Of a stretch of DNA of 33,743 bases, positions 10,401 through 18,958 are shown in pieces. The position numbers were made by a program, and so were the translations under genes. The stretch comes from Bacteroidales bacterium (lineage in GTDB: Bacteria; Bacteroidota; Bacteroidia; Bacteroidales; WCHB1-69): positions 1 through 33,743 of the forward strand of contig JAISAD010000124.1 in the NCBI GenBank assembly GCA_031266895.1, read 5' to 3'. The stretch's first letter is position 1. Each line of letters opens with the position of its first letter. Under the pieces are notes generated by a model. It searched no databases, was not told where the DNA came from, and saw only the letters and a program-made list of their open reading frames with translations.

Positions 10401-10442
10401 ACTAACGAGGGGACTACCCACTATAAAGTGGTAAAACAGTAA
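4467..10442 (+). CDS. Giant secreted adhesin-like protein: Gly-rich domain, seven PKD-like repeats, about 17 GCDS-type repeats, T9SS sorting domain
   Basis: 1991-aa ORF; signal peptide best read from the internal ATG at 4509 (MALRPLLILFLLTMSFCQLMAQT). Gly-rich 4660-5150; repeats 'INxIxDTICNNxTVTIxPxDGxNGRVPANTTYTWTV' about 5420-7420; GCDS repeats about 7430-10170; C-term 'LTLYPNPVQDMLHIAAG...GVYMIRIVTNEGTTHYKVVKQ'. Confidence 0.9.
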   Translation: MYQINNPSTDTFSAMALRPLLILFLLTMSFCQLMAQTITVTYTESGNDFTFTVPCNATSVKGEAWGGGGGGGNAAGSFLGSGRGGGGGGGAYTIKNWGTIGGSTFTLSVGSSGQGGQYSFGSTNGSAGGASTITCNSTVVTANGGSGGSGTTMSTGSGGGGGSWSNGDSGIDGTGGATGGSNGGNGGAGGNGASGSNDGGVGNPPGGGGGGARYGGSAGGKSGGNGARGQIILTFTLPTISIASSNPNLCVGDLLSVVDPCPDITYIWKKNGVDITTGTTYIPTEAGTYTVVAAYTYSGGNPSITGNNPSNELVIKPHSVINSFEETICDNNTITITPIDGIDGLVLAGTTYTWTVIDADEVQNAETGSGSSFNSGQLVHNTTDLHTVIYQVIPTTDGCVGNTFNISANLKPTSSINPTFTEILCNNDFDEPIVITPIDGTDGRVPAGTTYTWTVETIAEMNATAGSGSSFNSGLLVNNTTDLQTAIYDVTSITDGCAGEPFEISISLKPTSSINPITDTICNNGITVIMPIDGENGRVMENTNYIWTVTDPELVLNTSGGSGKLFNSGQLENNTINWQTVVYEVTPVNGDCSGDPFTISITVKPNPVINSIKDTICNNNTTTVIPTDGINGRVPANTTYTWTVTDAGLVENTAAGEGNWFNNGPLMNNTTDWQTAIYEVTPATDGCMGDPFMISVTVKLNSVISSIADTICNNGSIVITPIDGENGNTVLPGTTYTWTVSDAASVLNTAAGSGNSFISGALENKTIYLQTAVYEVTPITNGCAGEPFEISVTVKPSPSINTIAEMICNDSTVTIMPINGTNGRVPENTTYTWTVINAGLVLNTAAGSGNSFNNGPLVNNTTGLQTATYKVTPTTDNCVGNPFTLSVSVKPSPNIDPITDTICSNNTVTIMPTNGTNGRVPANTTYKWTVNDPGLVENIAAGSGNSFNSGLLENNTTGLQTAIYDVIPATNGCPGDPFTISATLKLADYTDFDTVRICENGLPLQYGSVTFPAGTVTGDYPVHFDPVIHCDSIIVLHIVVNPIYNDTAEIEVCRYATVNHFPESFMVNQDTIVSYLYQSALGCDSLVTLKVKAVYFFMEQTIEICSNDSYYFDDKNLTETGVYLDTLSTTALGCDSIIQLNLIVKPAYFFEEEAAVFIHNQPYSWHGNDYQNLPVGQHIFYDSLNTVLNCDSIYKLTLSVSDHYETRLKDTACFGTLYEKHGFSVKPYTTGLWLDTLTLTAQLGCDSLIYLSLWVNVTDTTEITDEICLGNIYSQHGFNVVADAVTTLYDTLIVQNRFGCDSVLHLILTVNPTYAETYYDTICKGQGYNRYNFSYNDADFNTVGDFQFVQNLHALNGCDSIRTLYLHVNPTYTNLKDTIVVCASELPLYTGNRILFSSNTYLVNYTTACGCDSVVWLTLHVIPQHTLLTAAVCAGEPYLLNGFSIPIDSTLTAGQREYVKSLTSVTGGCDSTVTLQLTVLPVYHDTITASVCLGNRYSDHGFDLLPASTDFLEMTQNLTTVNGCDSIITLKLTVKPSFLMEDAAAICSNAIPYLWRNQSYTQSGDYYDSLQTTLGCDSIFVLHLTVNNAHYDTVYAAVCAPDVYEWRGQTYSQSGTYNDEYTTASGCDSIHTLVLSVNSTALHTDNVNICDNENYAWHNQTYTQSGNYYDTLSTIHGCDSICVLNLTVRPAYLFEEEAYACNGVAYNWHGHSLTVSGLYYDTLHTAFGCDSIYQLALTVYEPMISVSSVTICQDESYLWNGTHYTQSGEYITTHHNGFCDSTAKLILTVKPKPHTYCHANICQGEHYEGYGFIVEDETTATPGNYTMQRHIPTADCDSLVTLVLTVNAVSKVSILDSVWRGQPYLDNGFNISVYQTQEAGEYHYQFNTHNAAGCDSIVTLTLLVISGTNIESGDLTGKLTLYPNPVQDMLHIAAGCNINEIAVYDLYGKAIVRQQTDSFSTDIAFSHLPNGVYMIRIVTNEGTTHYKVVKQ
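5424..7422 (+). repeat. Seven tandem PKD-like coding repeats of about 95 aa
   Basis: Recurring pattern 'K.(S/P).IN.I.DTICNN..V.I.PIDG.NGRV..TTYTWTV.D......AAGSGNSFNSG.L.NNTT.LQTA.YEVTP.T.GC.G.PF.I..TVK' seven times in succession. Confidence 0.85.
7430..10175 (+). repeat. Array of about 17 GCDS/CDS coding repeats in the second giant ORF
   Basis: Same unit as in the upstream ORF; 13 units with GCDS and 4 with variant xCDS (HCDS, NCDS, FCDS, DCDS). Confidence 0.88.
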
Positions 10443-10478
10443 TGGTTTTTAAAAGATTGTAAAGAATTTGACAGAAGA

Positions 10479-10511
10479 AAGGAGTTGCTCAAAAATGCAA
10501 CTCCTTTTTCT
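10479..10511 (+). terminator. Rho-independent-like terminator after the giant ORF pair
   Basis: AAAGGAGTTGC-tcaaaaat-GCAACTCCTTT followed by TT; 11-bp perfect stem. Confidence 0.8.
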
Positions 10512-10732
10512 TCATAAAATTATATATCCGTTCCCTTAAACAGGGAATGGATATTTGATGCAGTATGGTTCGGAGATATAATTTGGCATCAACAAGCATG
10601 GTGGCGACCGTTTTTACTGCTGGGAAGAGGACTACAACTTTATGTTGCTGGCTGGCAATAGACAACTGGATTATTGCATGCAGGATGTTAGCCATGCGCA
10701 AATACGGCTTTCTAAGGATTGACTGTGTAATT

Positions 10733-12280
10733 CTACCAGTTCTTTCCCCAGGACACTTTATCCAAACTGCGAAAATTAATGGCTTCTGACAAATGTTCCA
10801 AATTGATACAGGGAGAGCCTTCAAGATCGGCGACAGTACGTGCCACCTTTAAGATGCGGTCGTAGGCGCGGGCTGACAAACCCAACTTCTCCATGGCATT
10901 TTTAAGAATGGCTTCTCCGCCATTGTCGATAGCACAATATTGACGCACTAATTTAGTATTCATCTGTGCATTGCAAAAAATTTGAGAATATGCTTCAAAT
11001 CGTGTTTCCTGAATTTTTCGAGCCTTGACTACCCTGTCGCGAATAGTCGAGCTTTTCTCACAGGGGTGATCTGAGGTTAATTCATCGTGTGTCAATGGCA
11101 CTACTTCCAGATGGATGTCAATTCTGTCCATAAGCGGTCCGGATACCTTGCCAAGATAGCGCTGTACAGCGCCGGGGGGACAGGTACACTCTATTTTGGG
11201 ATGGTTGTAATTGCCGCATGGGCAGGGATTCATGGCGGCTATAAACATGAATGAGGCGGGAAAGTTGACACTGTATTTGGAACGTGCAATGGTTACTGTA
11301 CGATCTTCCAGCGGCTGGCGCATTACTTCGAGTACGCTGCGCTTAAATTCGGGCAGTTCGTCCAGAAAGAGTACGCCATTGTGTGCCAGTGAAATTTCGC
11401 CGGGCTGAGGGTTGCTCCCTCCGCCTACCAGCGCTACATCGCTTATGGTATGATGCGGCGAACGAAAAGGTCTTACGGAAATCAAGGTTGCATAACGGCT
11501 TAACTGGCCTGCTACCGAATGTATTTTCGTGGTCTCCAGTGCTTCGTTAAGGGTGAGCGGAGGCAAAATGGAAGGTAAGCGTTTGGCAAGCATTGTCTTA
11601 CCTGAGCCGGGGGCACCAATTAATATGGCGTTATGCCCACCACTTGCTGCAATTTCGAGTGCTCGCTTAATGTTCGCCTGCCCTTTAACATCGGCAAAAT
11701 CATATTCGTAGTCATTCAGGCTTTTCTGAAATTCTTCTCGGGTATTGACGACCGTGGGGGCAATCAGTGAGTCGCCGTTAAAAAAGTCTATAACCTCTTT
11801 GATGTTTTTAACGCCCAATACCTCTATATCGCTTACTATGGCAGCTTCGCGAGCGTTTTGTTCGGGCAGTATAATTCCTCTTTTTCCCTGCCTGCGTGCT
11901 TCTATGGCTATTGGAAGTGCTCCGCGTACCGGTTCCAGGCTGCCGTCCAGCGACAGTTCCCCCATAAGGTAATAATCTTCTATCCTGTCTGCGCCGCGCA
12001 ACTGTTCGGAAGCCATCATAATGCCGATGGCCAGCGGAAGATCAAAGGCAGAGCCTTCTTTACGGATGTCGGCAGGCGCCATGTTAATCACGATTTTGCG
12101 TCCCGGAATACGGTAGCCGTAACTTTTTAGCGACAAATCAATGCGCTGCTGGCTCTCTTTTATGGCGCTGTCGGGCAGCCCTACAAGAAAAAAACCAACG
12201 CCAGAATCTACATTGACTTCTATGCGAATGGGAATGGCTATCACGCCTATCAGGGCGCAACTGTATGTTCTTACTAGCAT
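10733..12280 (-). CDS. YifB/ComM-like Mg-chelatase-family AAA+ ATPase
   Basis: 'GVIAIPIRIEVNVDSGVGFFLVGLPDSAIKES', Walker A 'GAPGSGKTMLAKRLPSILPPL', 'LFLDELPEF', 'NPCPCGNYNHP..CTCPPGAVQRYLGKVSGPLMDRIDIHLEV'. Confidence 0.95.
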   Translation of the reverse strand: MLVRTYSCALIGVIAIPIRIEVNVDSGVGFFLVGLPDSAIKESQQRIDLSLKSYGYRIPGRKIVINMAPADIRKEGSAFDLPLAIGIMMASEQLRGADRIEDYYLMGELSLDGSLEPVRGALPIAIEARRQGKRGIILPEQNAREAAIVSDIEVLGVKNIKEVIDFFNGDSLIAPTVVNTREEFQKSLNDYEYDFADVKGQANIKRALEIAASGGHNAILIGAPGSGKTMLAKRLPSILPPLTLNEALETTKIHSVAGQLSRYATLISVRPFRSPHHTISDVALVGGGSNPQPGEISLAHNGVLFLDELPEFKRSVLEVMRQPLEDRTVTIARSKYSVNFPASFMFIAAMNPCPCGNYNHPKIECTCPPGAVQRYLGKVSGPLMDRIDIHLEVVPLTHDELTSDHPCEKSSTIRDRVVKARKIQETRFEAYSQIFCNAQMNTKLVRQYCAIDNGGEAILKNAMEKLGLSARAYDRILKVARTVADLEGSPCINLEHLSEAINFRSLDKVSWGKNW

Positions 12281-12403
12281 GTCATAGCTTGTTTTATCGG
12301 GTGCAAAGATATGAAAATATTTTTATATTTATCACAAGATATAAGGATAAAATTAGAATTATTTTAATCGGGATAAACTGCCTGGTCTGAACGGAGTTAG
12401 GAT

Positions 12404-13282
12404 TTAATTGCTTCGCCGTAAAAACAGTTCGGTGAGGGCAGGTACATAGTCACGATCGGTATAAAGATTGGCCACATCCACACCTGCATGGCGGAAAAGT
12501 TCAAGATTGGTGCGGCGGCACTGTTGCCACCAATCGTGATGGTGCTGACGCACTTTCTTACTGGAAGTATCTATCATACAATATTTTTCACTTTCAGCAT
12601 CGTACAGTTGCATTAAACCGACATCTGGCAGGTACTCTTCTCCCGCATCGTGAATTTGCAATGCTACAATGTCGTGCTTATTGGCCGCAATGCGTAATGG
12701 CTGTCCAAAATCGTGGCTTACAAAGTCAGAAATAAGAAAAACAGTGCAACGTTTTTTTACAGCATCGGTAAGATAACGCAATGCCATCCCAATATCGGTT
12801 TGCTTAGCCATTGGTTCATAATTTATTAACTCCCTGATAATGCATAGGATATGCGATTTTCCTTTTTTGGGAGGAATAAATTTCTCGATTTCATTGCTGA
12901 AAAAAATTACCCCTACCTTATCATTATTATTAATAGCAGAAAATGAGAGTACTGCTGCCAGTTCCGAAATAAGATCAACTTTAAATTGTTTGCGTGTCCC
13001 AAACAGATTGGAAGCGCTCACATCAATCAGCAACATTACAGTTAGCTCCCGTTCCTCTTCAAACACTTTAACATAAGGATGATCAAAGCGTGCCGTTACA
13101 TTCCAGTCAATAGATCGAACTTCGTCGCCAAATTGATATTCTCGTACCTCACTGAATGCCATTCCACGCCCTTTGAAAGCGCTGTGATACTGTCCCGAAA
13201 AAAGCTGTTGAGACAGACGCTTCGTTCTTATTTCAATCTTCCTGACTTTCTTTATTAATTCAGCAGAGTCCACTTTATTCAA
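12404..13282 (-). CDS. DUF58 domain-containing protein (vWA-like)
   Basis: 'FSGQYHSAFKGRGMAFSEVREYQFGDEVRSIDWNVTARFDHPYVKVFEEERELTVMLLIDVSAS' is the DUF58 signature. Confidence 0.92.
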   Translation of the reverse strand: MNKVDSAELIKKVRKIEIRTKRLSQQLFSGQYHSAFKGRGMAFSEVREYQFGDEVRSIDWNVTARFDHPYVKVFEEERELTVMLLIDVSASNLFGTRKQFKVDLISELAAVLSFSAINNNDKVGVIFFSNEIEKFIPPKKGKSHILCIIRELINYEPMAKQTDIGMALRYLTDAVKKRCTVFLISDFVSHDFGQPLRIAANKHDIVALQIHDAGEEYLPDVGLMQLYDAESEKYCMIDTSSKKVRQHHHDWWQQCRRTNLELFRHAGVDVANLYTDRDYVPALTELFLRRSN

Positions 13283-13318
13283 TTAAAATTAAAAACTAAA
13301 AGATTAACCCCGTTAAAT

Positions 13319-14344
13319 CTAAGGAACTTCCACACTGTTTAAAATTTCATTGATAATATCGCCAGAAGTGATATTTTCGGCTTCGGCCTCATAGGTCAGC
13401 CCTATACGGTGACGCAATACATCATGACATATAGCTCGAATATCTTCGGGAATCACATATCCTCGACGTTTAATAAATGCATAAGCCTGCGCCGCCAAAG
13501 CCATATTGATAGAAGCGCGTGGAGAAGCCCCATAGCCAATCATGCCGACAAATTTTTGCAATTTATAATCGGCAGGATAGCGTGTAGCAAATACTATATC
13601 GGTGATGTAGTTCGTAATTTTTTCATCCACATAAACCTCTTTCACCACTGAGCGGGCACGGATAATGTCTTCCGGTTTCAGTACAGTTGAGGTGATTGGA
13701 TAATTTTTATCAAGATGCTGCAATAAAATACTCTTTTCTTCCTCTTTGGTGGGATAGGATATAATTACTTTGAGCATAAAACGGTCTATTTGCGCTTCGG
13801 GCAGCGGGTAAGTTCCTTCTTGCTCTATTGGATTTTCGGTGGCCAGCACCAAAAATGGCTCTTCCAGCAAATAGGTATGGTCACCAATCGTAACTTGCCG
13901 CTCTTGCATAGCCTCCAGCAGGGCACTTTGTACTTTAGCCGGTGCACGATTAATCTCGTCAGCTAAAATAAAATTGGCGAAAACAGGTCCCTTCTTCACT
14001 TGAAACTCCTCCTTCTTCTGACTGTAAATCAGCGTTCCAAGCAGGTCGGCAGGCAAAAGGTCGGGAGTAAACTGAATGCGACTGAACTTAGCCTGAACAG
14101 TGTTAGCTAATGACTTAATAGCCAAAGTTTTTGCCAATCCAGGTACTCCTTCCAACAAAATATGTCCGTTGGCTAACAGCCCAATAAGCAGTCGCTCCAC
14201 CATTGTTTTTTGGCCTATAATCACTTTGTTCATTTCCATATTGAGCATATCCACAAAGGCGCTCTCTTGCTGAATACGTTCATTCAACGCTCTAATATCA
14301 ATATTGTTATCCATTATTATGAAAGTTTGAATTAATATTTTCAT
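13319..14344 (-). CDS. MoxR family AAA+ ATPase
   Basis: 'GHILLEGVPGLAKTLAIKSLA', 'RIQFTPDLLPADLLGT', 'ADEINRAPAKVQSALLEAMQERQVTIG', 'ATENPIEQEGTYPLPEAQIDRFM'. Start is probably the ATG at 14314 (MDNNIDIRALNERIQ). Confidence 0.93.
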   Translation of the reverse strand: MKILIQTFIIMDNNIDIRALNERIQQESAFVDMLNMEMNKVIIGQKTMVERLLIGLLANGHILLEGVPGLAKTLAIKSLANTVQAKFSRIQFTPDLLPADLLGTLIYSQKKEEFQVKKGPVFANFILADEINRAPAKVQSALLEAMQERQVTIGDHTYLLEEPFLVLATENPIEQEGTYPLPEAQIDRFMLKVIISYPTKEEEKSILLQHLDKNYPITSTVLKPEDIIRARSVVKEVYVDEKITNYITDIVFATRYPADYKLQKFVGMIGYGASPRASINMALAAQAYAFIKRRGYVIPEDIRAICHDVLRHRIGLTYEAEAENITSGDIINEILNSVEVP

Positions 14345-14670
14345 CAGACCAAACGCGAAAATTGCAGAAATATTGTAAAGTATCCAAAACTTTTCCCTGT
14401 CTTTTTGTGGTGGCGTTATAATTTATCAGGATTTTATACATTCGCATCAAAATTTCAATGACACGCCATCATAGTGCATTTATAACTTTAGCTTCTTGAA
14501 ATTATGACCATGGGGCGTTTTTTTCTTTATCTTTGCAAACGAAAGAATTGATTATTTAAAATAATGATGTTCCAATTAAAATATTGATAATAAATTAATT
14601 ACGAGCTGTTTTTGAAATTTAGCTTTGATGTTTTCTCAAGAAATTTAACCCATTTAACCCAGATATAACA

Positions 14671-15174
14671 ATGATTCAACGTATTCAATCCCTGTTTTTG
14701 GCAGTGTCAACCCTGCTGATTATTCTGTTGCTTGTATTGCCGATAGGCGTTATTTACACGGCCGCCGATGTCAATGGTATCAGTATGATGTACAATTATA
14801 ACGCCTTTGTAATTAAGGAAGCTATTCCTGATGGCAAGGTGGTGCTGAGTTGCGCTTACATTGGCATTTTGCTAATTATGAGTGCATTGCTCTCTTTTGC
14901 TACCATCTTTCTGTATAAAAATCGCTTCAAACAAATACGCTGGACAACGGCAGCTATGTATTTGTATATCATAACAATAGTGATGATGACTTTCATTTTC
15001 CCCGAATTAATTTTTAAAAAAGCATTGGGCGCTAGCAACAAACCTGATCTGATTTATAATCATCAGTGGCTGCTGATAATATTGATAATGAGTACGGCAT
15101 TACTACTCTTTTTTGCCAAAAAGTTCATTATTAAGGATGAAAAAAAAGTGAGAGAAGCCGATAGATTAAGATAA
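14671..15174 (+). CDS. DUF4293-like integral membrane protein
   Basis: Starts 'MIQRIQSLFLAVSTLLIILLLVLPIG', four hydrophobic segments; resembles the DUF4293 family of Bacteroidetes. Confidence 0.75.
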   Translation: MIQRIQSLFLAVSTLLIILLLVLPIGVIYTAADVNGISMMYNYNAFVIKEAIPDGKVVLSCAYIGILLIMSALLSFATIFLYKNRFKQIRWTTAAMYLYIITIVMMTFIFPELIFKKALGASNKPDLIYNHQWLLIILIMSTALLLFFAKKFIIKDEKKVREADRLR

Positions 15175-15180
15175 AAAGGC

Positions 15181-16725
15181 ATGTTTATTTTAACCGCACC
15201 GCAAATCAGAGAAAGCGAGCAGTTTACCCTGCAGATGCAGGGCATTTCTGCTTTGCAGCTAATGGAAAATGCTGCTATCGCTTTCACGGATGAATTTCTT
15301 AATATGGCGGGCGATTTCAAGATAGACGAAGTGGTAATCTGCTGCGGACACGGCAACAATGGTGGCGATGGATTGGCCATTGCTCGCCTGCTCACTCAAA
15401 AAGAGTTTAAGGTAAAAGTGCTACTCTGTGACAATGGACAGTTTAGCCGTTCGCCGCTCTTTGAGAAAAATTTGGAGCGATTGCTATCCATGAATGAAAA
15501 CACTCTCTCTGTCGTCAATGAGATTGAAGAACATACTTTGGACGTCCTTTCGGGGCGTGTTGTAGTGCTGGATGCTATTTTCGGCATTGGTCTGGACAGG
15601 CCGGTGAGCGGACATTATGCCAAAATAATAGAACTTATCAATAATTCGGGATTTCCTGTTATTTCTGTTGATATACCATCAGGCCTCTTTGCCGATAAGC
15701 CTACGCCGACCAATGCTCCCGTAGTGCGGGCTTTCAGTACGTTTACCATGCAATACATGAAGCTGGCGCTGCTGTTACCGGAAACTTATCTCTATTGTGG
15801 CAATGTTACGGCAATAGAAGTCGGAATGCTCATTCCTGCTTATTTTGATTTAAACACATTAGATACAATTCCTACAATTTCTGAACTCCACAGCATACTG
15901 CGACAGCCCTCCAAATTCGATCATAAAGGCTCCAATGGTCACGGGCTTTTAGTAGCCGGTTCAACCATGATGCCGGGAGCGGCTTTTTTAGCAGCCAAAG
16001 CAGCATTGCGCTCAGGTATTGGAAAAATTACGGCTCATGTGCCTCAAAAAACAGCAACAATGATGCCGGTAGCTATTCCCGAAGCAATTGTACAGAGCGA
16101 TAAAAATGAGGATATTTTTACCAATGTCGATTTTACTCAATTGAATAATATCAATGCAATAGCCATAGGTTGCGGGTTAGGCACAGCGCCAAAAAGTACG
16201 AATGGGCTCAAAGATTTACTCTCTATGATCTCCAGTCCTGTTATTTTAGACGCAGACGCTCTCAATATGCTGGCCCAACACCGAGTTTGGCTACATGACA
16301 TCCCGCCCAACAGCATACTTACTCCGCATCTGAAAGAGTTTGAACGCTTGGCCGGTAAGGCTGACAACGGTTTCGAGCGCCTTGACTTACTACGGGCTTT
16401 TGCAAAAAAATATCAGGTAATTGTGATACTCAAGGGTGCAAATACTGCCATTGCACTGCCCACAGGCAAAATTTGCTTCTGTATCGCCGGCAATCCCGGC
16501 ATGGCAACTGCCGGAAGCGGTGATGTGCTCACTGGTATCTTGCTTGCATTGCTTGCTAAAGGCTATCCTCCACTCCACGTGACGTTGTTAGGCACGTTTC
16601 TGCATGGATTAGCTGGTGATTTGGCTGTTAAAAACGGACAATCTTATGAAAGTCTTATCGCCTCAGACATTATCGAATATCTGGGCACTGCCTATCATAT
16701 CCTCCATTCGCCCGAAAAAGCATGA
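15181..16725 (+). CDS. nnrD: Bifunctional ADP-dependent NAD(P)H-hydrate dehydratase / NAD(P)H-hydrate epimerase
   Basis: N-terminal epimerase 'LMENAAIAF...CGHGNNGGDGLAIARLL'; C-terminal dehydratase 'ILTPHLKEFERLAG', 'AGNPGMATAGSGDVLTGILLALLAKG'. Confidence 0.93.
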   Translation: MFILTAPQIRESEQFTLQMQGISALQLMENAAIAFTDEFLNMAGDFKIDEVVICCGHGNNGGDGLAIARLLTQKEFKVKVLLCDNGQFSRSPLFEKNLERLLSMNENTLSVVNEIEEHTLDVLSGRVVVLDAIFGIGLDRPVSGHYAKIIELINNSGFPVISVDIPSGLFADKPTPTNAPVVRAFSTFTMQYMKLALLLPETYLYCGNVTAIEVGMLIPAYFDLNTLDTIPTISELHSILRQPSKFDHKGSNGHGLLVAGSTMMPGAAFLAAKAALRSGIGKITAHVPQKTATMMPVAIPEAIVQSDKNEDIFTNVDFTQLNNINAIAIGCGLGTAPKSTNGLKDLLSMISSPVILDADALNMLAQHRVWLHDIPPNSILTPHLKEFERLAGKADNGFERLDLLRAFAKKYQVIVILKGANTAIALPTGKICFCIAGNPGMATAGSGDVLTGILLALLAKGYPPLHVTLLGTFLHGLAGDLAVKNGQSYESLIASDIIEYLGTAYHILHSPEKA

Positions 16726-17408
16726 AAATCATGAAAAATATTGCCGTTATTCTGGCTGCCGGTACAGGGCTGCGTTTCGGACAAACAGTACCAAAACAGT
16801 TCACTATTATTAATGGGAAAATGTTGGTAGAATATGCATTAGAGGCTTTTCAACAACATCCTGACATTGCAGAAACAGTGCTTGTACTGCCCGCTAATTA
16901 TGTGGCAGAGATACAGGCAAAATTAAAAAATGAGCACTATGGCAAATTAAAATATGTGCTGGCTGGCGGCGCCGAACGTTATCTTTCCTCTTATAAAGCA
17001 GTAAAATTGTATGAAAATGAACCGGAAGCCAATCTTCTTATACACGATGCGGCACGCCCGCTGATATCGCAAGAAATTATAAGCGAGGTAATTAAAAAAT
17101 TACAAACTTCAAAAGCAGTCATGGTAGCGATGCCGGCTATCGACACCATTGCTTTAGTAGATGAGAGCGCGCAGGTAAAATCAGTACTCGACAGGCGGCT
17201 TTGCTATCAGGTGCAGACTCCTCAGGCATTTCGATTATCGTTGCTGCGTGAAGTTTTTCAAAAAGCCATTTATGAGCAATATAATTATGCTACAGATGAT
17301 TGCGGTCTTGTGATGCACTATTTTCCATATGAATCAATTGCGGTGGTAGCTGGAAATATGCAAAATGTTAAAATTACAACCGAGTTTGACTTAAAACTTT
17401 TGGGTTAG
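16722..17408 (+). CDS. ispD: 2-C-methyl-D-erythritol 4-phosphate cytidylyltransferase
   Basis: 'VILAAGTGLRFGQTVPKQFTIINGKMLVEYALEAF', 'LIHDAARPLIS', 'QTPQAFR', 'TDDCGLV'; ATGA overlap with upstream nnrD. Confidence 0.93.
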   Translation: MKIMKNIAVILAAGTGLRFGQTVPKQFTIINGKMLVEYALEAFQQHPDIAETVLVLPANYVAEIQAKLKNEHYGKLKYVLAGGAERYLSSYKAVKLYENEPEANLLIHDAARPLISQEIISEVIKKLQTSKAVMVAMPAIDTIALVDESAQVKSVLDRRLCYQVQTPQAFRLSLLREVFQKAIYEQYNYATDDCGLVMHYFPYESIAVVAGNMQNVKITTEFDLKLLG

Positions 17409-17420
17409 TACTTTTTTTGC

Positions 17421-17428
17421 TATTTTTG
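17421..17428 (+). promoter_or_regulatory. Candidate Bacteroidetes -7 promoter element
   Basis: TATTTTTG matches TAnnTTTG, with TTTG at 17399-17402 (18-nt spacing), just upstream of the 17455 ORF. Confidence 0.45.
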
Positions 17429-17454
17429 CAATCAATTTATTTTTCTGAAAAAAG

Positions 17455-17862
17455 ATGACAATAACAGCGAAACATGAACAAATTGCGGCGACAGCCAAAC
17501 AAATTTATACATTGGCAAGCAATTGCAATAACTTTGGAGTTCTTATTTCCGAACAGATTAAGGGATGGGAATCTACAGAAAACAGTTGTAAATTTACAAT
17601 TGAGGGCTTTAATACCATGGAAATCACAATTATAGAAAAAACACCCTATTCTGCGGTAAAATTTCAAGTGTGCAATGACAAGCATATTCCAATGTCGCTT
17701 GAAATAGGAATTGATGAGCAAGACAACGACAACCGACAAATTACCGTCTCTATCAAGGCCGATGTGCCCATTTTTCTTCAACCGATAATAAAAAAACCAA
17801 TGCAAAATATAGCGGATATGATTGCACTTCGAATTGGAACTATGAATTATGAATTAATTTAA
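17455..17862 (+). CDS. Conserved hypothetical protein, possibly SRPBCC-like fold
   Basis: 135-aa ORF between ispD and an ABC ATPase; '[19 protein letters not shown]' N-terminus reminiscent of START/SRPBCC proteins. Confidence 0.75.
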   Translation: MTITAKHEQIAATAKQIYTLASNCNNFGVLISEQIKGWESTENSCKFTIEGFNTMEITIIEKTPYSAVKFQVCNDKHIPMSLEIGIDEQDNDNRQITVSIKADVPIFLQPIIKKPMQNIADMIALRIGTMNYELI

Positions 17863-17867
17863 TAGCA

Positions 17868-18599
17868 ATGGAATTCAAGATAAAGACCGTTGATTTAGTA
17901 AAAAAATACAAATCGCGTACTGTAGTCAATCATGTTAGTATTGAGGTAAAACAGGGCGAGATTGTGGGATTGCTGGGACCTAACGGTGCAGGCAAAACTA
18001 CCTCTTTTTACATGATTGTGGGGCTGATTAAACCCTTTTCCGGTAAAATTTTTCTAAATGATGAAGAGATAACCACCCTGCCGATGTATAAAAGAGCGCA
18101 AATGAATATCGCCTATTTGCCGCAAGAGGCCTCTATTTTTCGGCATCTTTCGGTTGAAAATAATATTAAGGCTATTTTGCAGTTTACCAATATGAGTAAA
18201 GCCGAACAACGCGACAGATTAGAGAACCTTATTGCCGAATTTAATATTGAAAAAGTGCGTAAAACTTTGGGAAATAACCTGTCGGGAGGAGAACGTCGCC
18301 GGTGCGAAATTGCTCGCTGTTTGGCCTCTAATCCCAAATTTATCTTGTTGGATGAGCCCTTTGCAGGTGTAGATCCTATTGCTGTAGAGGATATTCAAAC
18401 TATTATTGCAAAACTGAAATCTAAAAATATCGGCATTCTTATCACCGACCACAATGTGCACGAAACTCTCTCTATTACCGATCGCGCCTACTTGCTCTTT
18501 GAGGGTAGCGTACTGAAATCGGGCACTGCCGAAGAATTGGCAGCAGATGAGCACGTTAAAAAGGTTTATTTAGGGCAAAATTTCGAATTACGGCGATAG
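17868..18599 (+). CDS. lptB: LPS export ABC transporter ATP-binding protein LptB
   Basis: '[27 protein letters not shown]', '[20 protein letters not shown]', '[40 protein letters not shown]', '[21 protein letters not shown]'. Confidence 0.95.
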   Translation: MEFKIKTVDLVKKYKSRTVVNHVSIEVKQGEIVGLLGPNGAGKTTSFYMIVGLIKPFSGKIFLNDEEITTLPMYKRAQMNIAYLPQEASIFRHLSVENNIKAILQFTNMSKAEQRDRLENLIAEFNIEKVRKTLGNNLSGGERRRCEIARCLASNPKFILLDEPFAGVDPIAVEDIQTIIAKLKSKNIGILITDHNVHETLSITDRAYLLFEGSVLKSGTAEELAADEHVKKVYLGQNFELRR

Positions 18600-18622
18600 C
18601 CTGTCACACAGGCATTTTTTTT
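18599..18622 (+). terminator. Rho-independent-like terminator overlapping the lptB stop codon
   Basis: GCCTGT-cac-ACAGGC followed by a T-rich tract. Confidence 0.65.
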
Positions 18623-18685
18623 CATTCTATAATTGGCTATACTGCATAAAGCAGATTTTTGGATTATTAGCGTGTAATTTTTATG

Positions 18686-18711
18686 TGCATTTTATCAAAA
18701 TGCAATTTTTT
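18686..18711 (+). terminator. Second terminator-like hairpin downstream of lptB
   Basis: TGCATTTT-atc-AAAATGCA followed by a TTTTTT run. Confidence 0.5.
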
Positions 18712-18786
18712 ACCCTGATTTTCACAGAATATTTATAGCAATACGATTTTTTTTGATCCCGAGGCTGTTTGTTTTGATTTTTTATG

Positions 18787-18794
18787 TATTTTTG
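18787..18794 (+). promoter_or_regulatory. Candidate -7 promoter element for the lipoprotein/protease locus
   Basis: TATTTTTG matches TAnnTTTG; the upstream TTTG at 18768 is at suboptimal spacing. Confidence 0.4.
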
Positions 18795-18958
18795 CGATTT
18801 TAAACGGTTAAGTGCTCAGACCTTAAGTTGAGCACAAAATTGCAGGTTTCTTAAAAAATAAAACTATGAAACGGTCAATTGCACAGTCGAGAAGCGGTAG
18901 CAACATTTTTGCTGCAGTTCACAGAAGTTTAACCCTTAACAGGAAAGGAGGTCGCATT

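Noticed and set aside
10489-10824. Minus-strand ORF overlapping the yifB 3' end and the terminator
   Set aside because: Overlaps a strong terminator and the supported yifB C-terminus in another frame; no motifs.
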